Source: Pseudarthrobacter sp. IC2-21 (GTDB taxonomy: Bacteria > Actinomycetota > Actinomycetes > Actinomycetales > Micrococcaceae). Taken from it: a stretch of DNA of 64,000 nucleotides. This document shows positions 15,797 to 23,914 of the stretch, piece after piece. The position numbers were made by a program, and so were the translations under genes. Within the stretch, counting starts at the first letter, position 1, and each line of letters starts with the position of its first letter. The stretch is taken from the NCBI RefSeq assembly GCF_034048115.1, contig NZ_CP139145.1:248001-312000 (forward strand). The letters are read 5' to 3'. Below the pieces are notes generated by a model. It searched no databases. It had not been told where the DNA came from and worked only from the letters and a program-made list of their open reading frames with translations.

Positions 15797-17485
15797 GTCA
15801 GGCGCGCTGACGGCTCCCGTGCGGGTATCAAAAGTGAACGCACGACGGCGGCGCACGGTTGAAGTGCCCCGCTGGCCTTTCACCTCAAACACCACGTCCG
15901 CGCGGCCGCGTGCCACGTCCGCCGCCGTGACGGTGTAGCCGGGAGTGAAGTAGAGGACTTCCTCGCCGGCGCCGAGGTCCGTGGCCGGGAAGGCCTGTGA
16001 ACCGGGGCCGGACAGCTGGACGCCGGTTACCGGCAGGTCCCCGTCGTTGCGCGCCCGGCCGGTGAAGGCGAGGATATCGCCGGCCTTATAGCCAGGGGTG
16101 ACGGGTCCGTAGTTGAGGTACTGGGCTTCCCGGGTACCGATCACCTGCGCTGAGTCAGCTGTGTAGCCCTGGCCGATTTCCTTCCAGGTGTGCACACCCC
16201 ATTCGCCTGCACCGGCGGGCATCACGTGGAACTCTCCGGCATTCTGCCAGACGGGCGGCCGGCCGGGGGTGATGGAGCGGAGAACCATGTCGAACTCGAA
16301 GCCGGCGTCGGCGTCCGGCCTGGCGGTTCCGATGTCAGGAGGCCCTGCTGTCAGCTGAACGGTGAGCTGTTCCGCTGGAACGGAAACGAACACAATCTCC
16401 CGGTACCCCTGCCGCTCATAAAGCACGCCGATGTTGCCGTCGGGAAGCCGGGTGGCCGTGGAGTAGGCCGAGCTGCCGGGACACAGCATCAGCTTGGCCG
16501 GCCAGCTGCGTCCGTTGTCGGGGGAGAGGCTGAGGACGGTATTCCGCCGCAACGCCGTGTCGTGGTTGTTTGTGGCCAGCAGCCACGCGTCGGTGACACC
16601 CGCGCTGAAGGCGGTCACCGAAGGCTGGCCGTCGAAGCGGACCAGTGAACCGTTGTCGCCAGGGTCCGGGAGGTCCTCAACCGGAACCAGCGCACTCCAC
16701 GTGGCGCCGCCGTCGTCCGACGTCGCGGCCAGCCGTCGCGGGGTACCGCGGCTATGCAGCAAAAGGCGCCCGTCCGCGAGGGCGGCCACCTTGTTTTCGT
16801 TGGGACTGTCCCCGTGCGTCGCCGCGCCGATCAGCTCACCGAGAGTCCAGGTCTCGCCGTGGTCGTCACTGAACGCGGAGGCGGCCATGATCTCGCCGCC
16901 GGCCAGGACCACAAACTGCTGCACCAGGCGGCCGAGGAACGGCCCTGCGTGGATCTGGATGCCCTGCCCCGCTGCGGCAAAGATGCCGGTCATGGCCGGT
17001 TCGCCGGCCCGTGCAGGCGGCCGGAGTTTGAGCTGAGAGGTGATCCGGCGGTGCCGCCAGGTCAGTCCGTCGTCGTCGGAAAAACTCAGATCGCAGTGCT
17101 GGACCTGGTCATCCGGCACCATCCCGGCCGCCGCCTCGAAGAAGCCCGCGTGCGTTCCGGCGGCATGGAACATAAAGATCCGGCCGGTGTCCACGTCCAC
17201 CAGGAGGCTCGGATCGCCGTAGCCGTTGAGCCCCACGCCGGTGCGCACCACCTGCTGGGATCCCCACGTGCGTCCGTTGTCCGTGCTGCGCCGCACCAGG
17301 AGGTCGATCGGGTTGGGCAGGTCGTCAAGATTGGGCCGCCCGTCGTAGGCCGCCAGCAGGGTGCCCTGCCGCGAGACGGCAAGGGCGGGAATCCTGTACT
17401 GGCGGTAGCCGTCCGTGCCCCGGACTGCGAGGACATGCTCGACGGCGGGCACGGCAGCCATCGTCGGGCGCAGGTGGGATGTCAT
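15794..17485 (-). CDS. Exo-alpha-sialidase (BNR-repeat neuraminidase)
   Basis: A 563-residue sialidase. The active-site YRIP motif is near residue 30 and an aspartate follows in AAYDGRPN. At least five Asp-boxes follow (STDNGRTWG, SDDDGLTWR, SDDHGETWT, SDDGGATWS, SPDNGRSWP), marking the six-bladed propeller. About 120 C-terminal residues resemble an added beta-sandwich (VTPGYKAGDILAFTGRARNDGDLPV). No signal peptide or anchor is visible at the start, which is odd for a sialidase and suggests it cleaves imported sialosides or is exported another way. The stop codon lies in a repeat. It heads the leftward nan region and is divergent from a sugar kinase. Confidence 0.9.
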   Translation of the reverse strand: MTSHLRPTMAAVPAVEHVLAVRGTDGYRQYRIPALAVSRQGTLLAAYDGRPNLDDLPNPIDLLVRRSTDNGRTWGSQQVVRTGVGLNGYGDPSLLVDVDTGRIFMFHAAGTHAGFFEAAAGMVPDDQVQHCDLSFSDDDGLTWRHRRITSQLKLRPPARAGEPAMTGIFAAAGQGIQIHAGPFLGRLVQQFVVLAGGEIMAASAFSDDHGETWTLGELIGAATHGDSPNENKVAALADGRLLLHSRGTPRRLAATSDDGGATWSALVPVEDLPDPGDNGSLVRFDGQPSVTAFSAGVTDAWLLATNNHDTALRRNTVLSLSPDNGRSWPAKLMLCPGSSAYSTATRLPDGNIGVLYERQGYREIVFVSVPAEQLTVQLTAGPPDIGTARPDADAGFEFDMVLRSITPGRPPVWQNAGEFHVMPAGAGEWGVHTWKEIGQGYTADSAQVIGTREAQYLNYGPVTPGYKAGDILAFTGRARNDGDLPVTGVQLSGPGSQAFPATDLGAGEEVLYFTPGYTVTAADVARGRADVVFEVKGQRGTSTVRRRRAFTFDTRTGAVSAPD

Positions 17486-17551
17486 ATCTCGATGCTAGGC
17501 GAAGGGCAACAAACCCGCGTGTGGAAGCCGCTTCTCTGGCAGAGTATGACC

Positions 17552-18490
17552 ATGCTCACTGTAATTGGCGAGGGCCTTGTTGATGTTGTCCAGCGCGCCT
17601 CCGGAACCGAGGCCCATGTGGGCGGCAGTCCGCTCAACGTCGCAGTGGGGCTGGCCCGGCTGGACCACCCGGTGCAGTTCATCGGGCGCTACGGCCGTGA
17701 CGCCTACGGGGACTCCCTTGCCGCCCACCTGCGCGCGAGTTCCGTGATGCTGCCGCAGGGACCGGACGACTTGCCGACCAGCGTGGCCACCGCAGTGATT
17801 AACGACGACGGCGCCGCCACCTATACCTTCGACCTCGCCTGGGAACTTCCCGGCCTCGCGGACCGCCTCGCGTTTATTCTGCAGGGCACCACTTTGCTGC
17901 ACACGGGCTCCATCGCCACGATGCTGGCGCCGGGCGCCGCAGCGGTGCTGGCCGCCGTCGAACACGCACACCCCTCTGCCACTATCAGCTTCGATCCCAA
18001 CTGCAGGCCGAGCATCATCACCGACGTGGACTACGCACGGCAGCAGGCGGAAAAGTTTGCATCCCTGGCGGATGTTGTGAAGGCTTCCGACGAGGACCTG
18101 GCGTGGCTGTATCCGGGCGTCGATGTGCTGGAATCCGCCCGGCGCTGGCTGGCCCTCGGCCGCGAGGAAGGGCCGGCGATGGTGGTGGTCACCCGCGGTG
18201 CGGCCGGTCCGTGGGGGATTACCGCTGCGGGTGAGGTGGAATGCCCCGCACCGGAAGTGGAGGTGGCTGACACCGTCGGCGCGGGGGACTCCTTTATGGC
18301 CGCGCTGCTCTCCGGGATCGTTGACCGCGGCCTGGACGGCGCACAGAACCGCGAAGACCTCCGCGGGCTTCCGGCCGAGGGCCTTGCTGCACTCCTGGCT
18401 CATGCCTCCCGCGCTGCCGCGGTCACCGTCTCCCGGCCCGGCGCGAACCCGCCCACCCGGTCGGAACTGAACGGCGTCCCGGAGGAGTAG
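17552..18490 (+). CDS. PfkB-family carbohydrate kinase (fructokinase-like)
   Basis: A 312-residue ribokinase/PfkB-family kinase. GGSPLNVAVGLARL near residue 25 is the sugar-binding signature, and DTVGAGDSFMAALLSG near 240 carries the anion hole and catalytic aspartate. The ATG at 17552 (or 17546, two codons earlier) starts the family-like MLTVIGEGLVD; the much longer open frame upstream is antisense to the sialidase. It is divergent from the sialidase with a 66-base gap. The substrate could be fructose or another ketose. A link to amino-sugar use is only positional. Confidence 0.85.
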   Translation: MLTVIGEGLVDVVQRASGTEAHVGGSPLNVAVGLARLDHPVQFIGRYGRDAYGDSLAAHLRASSVMLPQGPDDLPTSVATAVINDDGAATYTFDLAWELPGLADRLAFILQGTTLLHTGSIATMLAPGAAAVLAAVEHAHPSATISFDPNCRPSIITDVDYARQQAEKFASLADVVKASDEDLAWLYPGVDVLESARRWLALGREEGPAMVVVTRGAAGPWGITAAGEVECPAPEVEVADTVGAGDSFMAALLSGIVDRGLDGAQNREDLRGLPAEGLAALLAHASRAAAVTVSRPGANPPTRSELNGVPEE

Positions 18491-18510
18491 GCGGGTCAGG
18501 GAAAACTGGC

Positions 18511-18705
18511 CTAGGCGTCAGATACGGCGGAGCTCACCGCCGCCGGGCTGTCGTACTCTTTGTCTGCAATCTTCTGCAGGGCGTCCAGGACATTGCCGTC
18601 TGCGCCCGAGTCTTTGGCATGCGAGACCAGGGTGTCCTTCGTTGCCGGGTAGTCCACGCCGCCAAGGAACTTCTGGATCTGGATCGGGTTTGGTGTGTCT
18701 GCCAT
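18511..18705 (-). CDS. DUF2795 domain protein
   Basis: A 64-residue acidic protein whose PIQIQKFLGGVDYPATKDTLVSHAKDSGAD segment is the DUF2795 signature, a small helical family common in actinobacteria. Its molecular role is unknown to me. It lies four bases downstream of the glycosyltransferase stop codon on the same strand, so the two may share a transcript. Confidence 0.85.
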   Translation of the reverse strand: MADTPNPIQIQKFLGGVDYPATKDTLVSHAKDSGADGNVLDALQKIADKEYDSPAAVSSAVSDA

Positions 18706-18709
18706 TGCA

Positions 18710-19606
18710 TTACCTTTCGGGGGTTAATTGCGCTGATTTTTCTTCCACCGCGTCACGCAGCACCAAATCGAAGGCTTCGACCCGGCGATCCGTGACGGTG
18801 CTGGGCGATTCCAGATGGACCGCCCCTGCCGGCAGGATTCCCGCAGCGCCGTGTTTTTCCATTACCCGCCACTGAGCCACGACGTCTTCGCCGCAATGCT
18901 CGGGCGGAAGCTGCGTCCAGAACCGGAATCCGCCGGCGTCCTCCAGGGCCTGGCGGCGATACATCGTGCAACCGCCCAGCCAGGCCACCTTGTAGGGAAT
19001 CCACTGGCCCGGCTCCAGCTCGAGGTCGGCGCTGAGGTGGCTGAGGTTGGCAGCGCTGTGCAGGGTCCAGCGCCGGAATGCTGCATCGCCGGGCCTGATC
19101 CGTTCGGGTGTCACTGCCCCCTCCCACGGCGTGAAAACATTTGTTTGTTCGGGACGCCGGTCGTCCAGGTAGGAGAGTCCCTGGGGTGCCATGCCCACAA
19201 AGCCGCAGCGGAGCTGATCCAGCGCACGGCTCATGCGTTGCAGGGCCCCGGGTTCCAGCCAGACGTCGTCGTCCAGGAAAAGCGCCTTCTCTGCATGAGC
19301 CTTTTCCAGGAGGAACTGGCGGTGTTCGGCCAGGCCCCTGCGGGGCAGGTGCCGGTGCAGTTCAATCGGCGTGCCCTGTGCGGCCAGCACACGCAGCATG
19401 GCAGCCACCGTGGCGTGGTTCCAGACCTGAACGCCGTCCGACTGGTCGCTGAGGACCAGGCGGAATACCGGGGCCTCCTGCGCGGCAAGGCCCGCCAGTG
19501 TGACAGTGAGTTCGGCGGGCCTGTTGCAGGTGGGGATAAGGACATCCACGGCCGGGTCGGCGCTGGGCTGCCCGGACGCCCAATGCACTGAAGTGTGGCG
19601 ATTCAA
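18710..19606 (-). CDS. Glycosyltransferase, family 2-like
   Basis: A 298-residue GT-A-fold glycosyltransferase. The N-terminal nucleotide-sugar region is DVLIPTCNRPAELTVTLAGL. The metal-binding acidic cluster is LFLDDDVWLEPGAL near residue 115, and GWLGG-like and EDV segments follow in the acceptor half (AWLGGCTMYRRQAL, EHCGEDVVAQW). There are no membrane segments, so it is cytosolic or peripheral. Donor and acceptor cannot be told from sequence, and no polysaccharide gene cluster surrounds it. Confidence 0.82.
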   Translation of the reverse strand: MNRHTSVHWASGQPSADPAVDVLIPTCNRPAELTVTLAGLAAQEAPVFRLVLSDQSDGVQVWNHATVAAMLRVLAAQGTPIELHRHLPRRGLAEHRQFLLEKAHAEKALFLDDDVWLEPGALQRMSRALDQLRCGFVGMAPQGLSYLDDRRPEQTNVFTPWEGAVTPERIRPGDAAFRRWTLHSAANLSHLSADLELEPGQWIPYKVAWLGGCTMYRRQALEDAGGFRFWTQLPPEHCGEDVVAQWRVMEKHGAAGILPAGAVHLESPSTVTDRRVEAFDLVLRDAVEEKSAQLTPER

Positions 19607-19655
19607 AGCTGCCGCCTTCGGTTAGGGGACACTTTGTACGGGTGTATTGTCTGGC

Positions 19656-19670
19656 GTACCCCGTAGGGGT
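19656..19670. promoter_or_regulatory. ACCCC-GTA-GGGGT palindrome
   Basis: GTACCCCGTAGGGGT contains five-base arms ACCCC and GGGGT around GTA, in the gap between the divergent glycosyltransferase and AlkD-like genes. TACCCC/GGGGTA palindromes are typical of CsoR-type metal or sulfur repressors, but no such regulator or copper gene is nearby. Confidence 0.25.
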
Positions 19671-19770
19671 CCGCTCTAAACGCCGCTGCGCCAGCAGGAC
19701 GCCCGCGGGCTTTAAGTCAGCCGGCCGCCATCGGTTGGCCGAGGCAAATGCACGAGGACAGGAGACTGAC

Positions 19771-20457
19771 GTGGCCAGGACGACGACGCTGAGCGAGACC
19801 ACGGTGGAGGCGGTAATGGCCGAGCTGGCTGCACTTGAGGACCCCCGGGCCCGCGAGGTCAACGCGCGGCACGGCGACGATCACGGAGTGAACCTCAGCA
19901 AGCTGCGGGCGGTAGCCAAGCGGCTGAAGGTCCAGCAGGACCTCGCACTCCAACTGTGGGCGACCGGGGACACCGCGGCGCGGCTGTTGGCCCTGCTGAT
20001 CTGCCGCCCGAAGGCATTCGATGCGGCCGAACTGGACCTCATGCTGCGCGGGGCCCGCACCCCCAAGGTGCAGGACTGGCTGGTGAACTATGTGGTGAAG
20101 AAGAGCCCGCACGCCGAGGCCCTTCGCCTCCTCTGGTTCGCCGACCCGGATCCGGTGGTGGCGAGTGCCGGCTGGGCCCTGACAACAGAACGCGTGGCGA
20201 AAGAGCCGGAGGGCCTTGACCTCCCGGGGCTCCTGGACGTCATCGAAGCGGAGATGCAGTCCGCGCCGGAGCGCCTGCAGTGGGCCATGAACCACTGCCT
20301 GGCCCAGATCGGCATTGAACACGCCGGGCACCGGGCCCGCGCGCTGGACATCGGGGAGCGGTTGGAAGTGCTCAAGGACTACCCGACGCCAGCGAACTGC
20401 ACCTCGCCGTACGCGCCCATCTGGATCGCGGAGATGGTCAAGCGGCGGCAGCAGTAG
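19771..20457 (+). CDS. AlkD-like HEAT-repeat protein (DNA alkylation repair family)
   Basis: A 228-residue all-helical protein resembling the AlkD family of HEAT-like-repeat DNA glycosylases: ALEDPRAREVNARHG near the start, repeated helical pairs, and SAGWALTTERVAKE in the middle. I chose the GTG at 19771 because GGAG precedes it by about six bases; the in-frame upstream extension is arginine-rich and not family-like. AlkD itself excises alkylated purines. Members of this size often lack proven activity, so a repair role is tentative. Confidence 0.72.
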   Translation: MARTTTLSETTVEAVMAELAALEDPRAREVNARHGDDHGVNLSKLRAVAKRLKVQQDLALQLWATGDTAARLLALLICRPKAFDAAELDLMLRGARTPKVQDWLVNYVVKKSPHAEALRLLWFADPDPVVASAGWALTTERVAKEPEGLDLPGLLDVIEAEMQSAPERLQWAMNHCLAQIGIEHAGHRARALDIGERLEVLKDYPTPANCTSPYAPIWIAEMVKRRQQ

Positions 20458-20467
20458 TCCGAGGACA

Positions 20468-20526
20468 TCGAGCGGCGACGTCTCGGCGCTAAGCGAGGCA
20501 CTTAGCGCCGAGACCTCGCCACTCGA
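20468..20526. repeat. Long imperfect hairpin after the AlkD-like gene
   Basis: Bases 20468-20493 pair with 20501-20526 around the seven-base loop CGAGGCA, with two mismatches in 26. The uninterrupted core is GTCTCGGCGCTAAG with its complement. It begins ten bases after the stop codon. There is no T tract, so terminator function is uncertain. The form resembles the other intergenic palindromes in this window, but the sequence is distinct. Confidence 0.8.
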
Positions 20527-20530
20527 CGGG

Positions 20531-20581
20531 CGTGGGCTCCGAGGAAACGTGGGCTCCAAGGAAACGTGGGCTCCGCCGCCC
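20531..20581. repeat. Three tandem 17-bp repeats
   Basis: CGTGGGCTCCGAGGAAA, CGTGGGCTCCAAGGAAA and CGTGGGCTCCGCCGCCC follow one another exactly, sharing CGTGGGCTCC. They lie in the leader of the downstream HAD phosphatase gene, directly after the hairpin. Their function is unknown. Confidence 0.8.
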
Positions 20582-20606
20582 AGAACGCCCCACGTAGACT
20601 GGCTGT

Positions 20607-21425
20607 ATGCGGCTGGTAGCAAGTGATATTGACGGGACCATTCTTGGGCACGACGGAAAAATCAGCGACCGCACCGTCCGTGCCTTCCACGCCTGCCGGG
20701 AGGCCGGCGTCGAACTGGTTTTTGTTACCGGCCGGCCGCCGCGCTGGCTGCACCCGCTGCAGGATCAGCTGGGCCACACCGGCACGGTGATCTGCTCCAA
20801 CGGCGCCGTGGTCTGGGACCTTGAGGCCGACCGGCTGGTCTCCGCCCGGACCCTCAGCCTTGACGCGGTCCGGGAAACCCGCCAGATTATCAAGTCCCTG
20901 CGTCCGGCCGCGCTGTTCGCGGCCGAGACCCTCACCGGGTTCCATCTGGAGCCGGGCTTCATCGAGAACGGCTCCAGCGAGTTGCTGGCCGAATTCACCC
21001 CCGCCGCGCTGGCGGAAACGCTCACCGCGGACGACGCCGTCGTGAAGTTCCTCGCGATCGTCAGGGAGGGCACTCCGGACGATTTCCTCGCTGAAGTCCG
21101 TCCCGCCGTCGCGCACCTCGCGTACGCAACGCACTCAGCTCCCAGCGTGGCCATGCTGGAACTGTGCCTTCCCGGCGTCAACAAGGCGGTCACCCTGGCC
21201 GAGTACGCCAGGTCCCTCTCGATCGACGCCGCGGACGTGGTGGCGTTCGGCGACATGCCCAACGACGTGGAGATGCTGCGCTGGGCGGGCAGCGGATACG
21301 GGATGGCCAGCGGCCACCCGGATGCCATCCGCGCGGCCGGGCAGCAGGCACCCCACTTTGACGACGACGGCGTGGCCCAGGTTCTGGAGGCCAGGCTCGC
21401 GGAGTTGGGTGTACAGCGCACCTGA
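20607..21425 (+). CDS. HAD-superfamily hydrolase, Cof type
   Basis: A 272-residue phosphatase of the Cof/YbjI branch. Motif I is ASDIDGTIL (nucleophile and acid DxD) near residue 8, motif II is FVTGRPP near 40, and motif IV is FGDMPNDVEML near 212, followed by GYGMASGHPDA. Cof-type enzymes are promiscuous sugar-phosphate, nucleotide or cofactor phosphatases, so no substrate is assigned. A related gene lies at 47472. The ATG follows the tandem repeats by 25 bases. Confidence 0.87.
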   Translation: MRLVASDIDGTILGHDGKISDRTVRAFHACREAGVELVFVTGRPPRWLHPLQDQLGHTGTVICSNGAVVWDLEADRLVSARTLSLDAVRETRQIIKSLRPAALFAAETLTGFHLEPGFIENGSSELLAEFTPAALAETLTADDAVVKFLAIVREGTPDDFLAEVRPAVAHLAYATHSAPSVAMLELCLPGVNKAVTLAEYARSLSIDAADVVAFGDMPNDVEMLRWAGSGYGMASGHPDAIRAAGQQAPHFDDDGVAQVLEARLAELGVQRT

Positions 21426-21524
21426 CCGCTGCCATGGCCCTTTTCACAGCTACCGCTCACCTCACGTTAACTTTCGCCGCCTAACGTTGGCGTGGACAAG
21501 CATCCACAGCTTGAGGGGAACGTC

Positions 21525-21773
21525 ATGGCAAGGAACGGCAATCAACGCAGGCACGAAGCGGCAATCCGCCCGGCAGAGCCTGCCGCGCACTGGAAGGCGC
21601 TGAAGGAAGGCGACCGTGTGCGCATCCTCATCACTCCCGGATACGAAACCGGCGGGTTCGTCGATGCCATCACCTCGGACTGCACCTCTGTGTGGGTGAA
21701 CCTCGACGGCGGGCTGGGGCGCACGATGCTCCACTGCAGCGATGACGTGGAGATCGTGCCGCAGGGCGCCTAG
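21525..21773 (+). CDS. Small conserved-type protein of unknown function
   Basis: An 82-residue protein. I chose the ATG at 21525, which has GAGGGG six bases upstream; an in-frame ATG at 21492 lacks this. The second half, KEGDRVRILITPGYETGGFVDAITSDCTSVWVNLDGGLGRTMLHCSDDVEIV, looks like a small beta barrel of the KOW/SH3 kind that binds nucleic acid or protein. I do not recognise the family. It lies between a phosphatase and a phosphodiesterase gene on the same strand. Confidence 0.6.
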   Translation: MARNGNQRRHEAAIRPAEPAAHWKALKEGDRVRILITPGYETGGFVDAITSDCTSVWVNLDGGLGRTMLHCSDDVEIVPQGA

Positions 21774-21799
21774 CGGCCAGGTTCCGGTACGCTCGCAGC

Positions 21800-22603
21800 G
21801 TGACCGAGCGGTACTTTGACCCATCCGGTGGTGCCTCGCGCCCGCAGCCCCCTATCGCCATGGCCCACCGCGGCTTCTCCCGGGAGGGGCTCGAAAACAC
21901 GATGGCCGCCTTCCGCGCCGCGGTGGAACTCGGGTGCAGGTACGTCGAAACCGACGTCCACACCACGTCCGACGGCGTGCTGCTGCTTTTCCACGACGAC
22001 ACCTTGGACCGGGTCACTGACGGCCAGGGGCGGATCTCGGAACTGACCGCCGCGGACGTTGCCGCCGCCAGGATCGGCGGGTCCGAACCGGTCCCGCTGT
22101 TCGATGAACTCTTCACGGCGTACCCGGACGTGCGCGTGAATCTGGACATCAAGGACTGGGCCTCCGTGCGTACCCTGGCCGCCGGCATTGAACGTCACGG
22201 CGCCCATGACCGTGTCCTGGTGGCCAGCTTTTCAGACCGCCGACGCCGGGCGGTGCTGAAGCTGCTGAGCCGGCCGGTTGCGTCCTCTGCGGGGGTGGTG
22301 ACGAACGGGCTGTTTGTTCTTCTTGGCCCTGTTCTCCCGGTCCCGGTGCTTCGCCTGGTGCTCCGGGGCCCGCTCCGCGACGTTCAGGCGCTGCAGGTTC
22401 CGGTGCGGCAGGGCGCGATCCGGGTGGTGACACGGGGTTTCATCCGCCGCGCGCACGCGCTCGGCCTCGCGGTCCACGTCTGGACCATCAACGATCCCGC
22501 CGAGATGCGCCGGCTGCTGGACCTCGGCGTGGACGGGATCGTGACGGACCGGGCAGACCTGCTGAGGCAGGTGCTTCTGGAACGGAACGAGTGGCCCGGC
22601 TGA
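21800..22603 (+). CDS. Glycerophosphodiester phosphodiesterase
   Basis: A 267-residue GDPD-family TIM barrel. MAHRGFSREGLENTMAAF carries the catalytic histidine-arginine and the substrate glutamate, VETDVHTTSDGVLLLFHDDTLDRVTDG holds the metal ligands and second histidine, and NLDIKD follows. It hydrolyses glycerophosphodiesters to glycerol-3-phosphate and an alcohol. No signal peptide is visible, so it acts in the cytosol. The start is GTG at 21800. Confidence 0.88.
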   Translation: MTERYFDPSGGASRPQPPIAMAHRGFSREGLENTMAAFRAAVELGCRYVETDVHTTSDGVLLLFHDDTLDRVTDGQGRISELTAADVAAARIGGSEPVPLFDELFTAYPDVRVNLDIKDWASVRTLAAGIERHGAHDRVLVASFSDRRRRAVLKLLSRPVASSAGVVTNGLFVLLGPVLPVPVLRLVLRGPLRDVQALQVPVRQGAIRVVTRGFIRRAHALGLAVHVWTINDPAEMRRLLDLGVDGIVTDRADLLRQVLLERNEWPG

Positions 22604-22677
22604 AGTTCCGCCGCGATGCCGGGCCCACGCCGGGACGTCAGCCGCCTGCGGTGCTGCGTTGAGGGCTCCGGTGCCGC

Positions 22678-23739
22678 CTACTGACGCCGGTCGGCGCCGC
22701 CGGGACCCGGGAAGCGGCCGGACTCGGCCGTCAGGAACCGGAGCTCGTCAGGGTCGAGCGGTGCATTCCAGGCAGCCCAATCCTTGGGCCGTACTGAGGG
22801 CCTGCCCAGAAGGTAGCCCTGCCCGGCACTAAAGCCCAGCTCGGCCAGGACGGTGAGTTCCTCGGCGGTTTCCACGCCTTCGGCGACCACGACGCTTCCG
22901 ATCCGGGTGGCAAATTCAATCATGCAGGCGGCAACCGCATGCTGCGTGGGATCCTGGTCAACGCCGCTGATCACGCTTCGTCCCAGCTTGATGAAGTCGG
23001 GCCGCAAATGCAGCATCCGGCTCAGTGTGCCGGCACTGGAGTGTGAGTCATCGATGGCAATTCTCAGTCCGCGTTCCCGCAGCGGAGTTATTGCGGCAAT
23101 GAAATCCGAGTATTGCTCGTCCGGAATGCCGTCGGTCAATTCGAGGACTATTCGTTCAATCGGCAACTCAATGTGGTCAAACAATTCCGGCAGGCGCGGA
23201 TCAAGGCAGGATGCCGGCGAGATGTTCATCGCCACATAAAGATGCTGGGGAAGGTTCGCGGCGGCCAGTGCCGCGGAACCCAGCGCCGAGAATTCCAGGT
23301 TGGCGCCCAAACCAACCGCAGCAGCTTCGGCAAACCAGAGTTCCGCGCCGGCTCCGTCGTCACTGACAAAGCGGGACAGCGCCTCGACACCCACCACGCT
23401 CTTGGAATCCAGTCCGTAAATGGGCTGGAACGCGGTCATCAGCATCTGCTTCTCCAGCAAGGCGCTAATTCTGGAGAGGCTCCGCAGCGAATCCATCCGT
23501 TCCGCGAGATGCGGAGGTACGGAATTGAGTGGTTGATGGGCGCTGGGCGTACCCGTGGCGCGTTCCTGCGCTGCGTCCAGCTGCCGGCGTTCCAGCAGGT
23601 ATTCGAGCAGGGCCCGTTCCGGTACGCCGGGGTTTTCCCCCAGGCGGTCGCTGAGGTGCTGGCGGATGGCCGCACCAGCAGGATCAGGATCCGCTAATAC
23701 TGCAGCGATAACTCCCCATGCTTGCACGCGAACTGTCAT
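22678..23739 (-). CDS. EAL-domain cyclic-di-GMP phosphodiesterase-like protein
   Basis: About 353 residues. An N-terminal helical segment of roughly 100 residues precedes an EAL domain with GVEALSRF near residue 120, NISPASC, ELTDGIPD, AIDDSHSSAGTLSRM and VVAEGVETAEE. The usual DDFGTG loop reads DDSHSSAG, so the glycine-rich loop 6 is altered while both aspartates remain. Catalysis is possible but not assured. I chose the ATG at 23739; an in-frame TTG at 23868 would add 43 residues. It follows a GGDEF-EAL gene on the same strand, suggesting a shared cyclic-di-GMP function. Confidence 0.8.
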   Translation of the reverse strand: MTVRVQAWGVIAAVLADPDPAGAAIRQHLSDRLGENPGVPERALLEYLLERRQLDAAQERATGTPSAHQPLNSVPPHLAERMDSLRSLSRISALLEKQMLMTAFQPIYGLDSKSVVGVEALSRFVSDDGAGAELWFAEAAAVGLGANLEFSALGSAALAAANLPQHLYVAMNISPASCLDPRLPELFDHIELPIERIVLELTDGIPDEQYSDFIAAITPLRERGLRIAIDDSHSSAGTLSRMLHLRPDFIKLGRSVISGVDQDPTQHAVAACMIEFATRIGSVVVAEGVETAEELTVLAELGFSAGQGYLLGRPSVRPKDWAAWNAPLDPDELRFLTAESGRFPGPGGADRRQ

Positions 23740-23914
23740 TATCGACGCCCCCAGTTGACGAAGTAATGCCTCAGTGGCCGTTCTATTTTCAAATTTCCTG
23801 GCGCTTTCCGAAAATCCGATGCTTCCGATTTGGCCGATCTCCTGACCTGGAAGAATCGGATACCGCAACTAGATCGTATATCGGGAGGGGCGAAAAGCGC
23901 AGCCCCTGAAATGC

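Noticed and set aside
16754..17545. Long N-terminal extension of the PfkB kinase frame
   Set aside because: It is antisense to the sialidase. The kinase family begins at MLTVIGEG, near 17552.
19656..19670. CsoR copper operator
   Set aside because: The half-sites look similar, but no CsoR, copper transporter or sulfur gene is nearby. It is kept only as a low-confidence palindrome.
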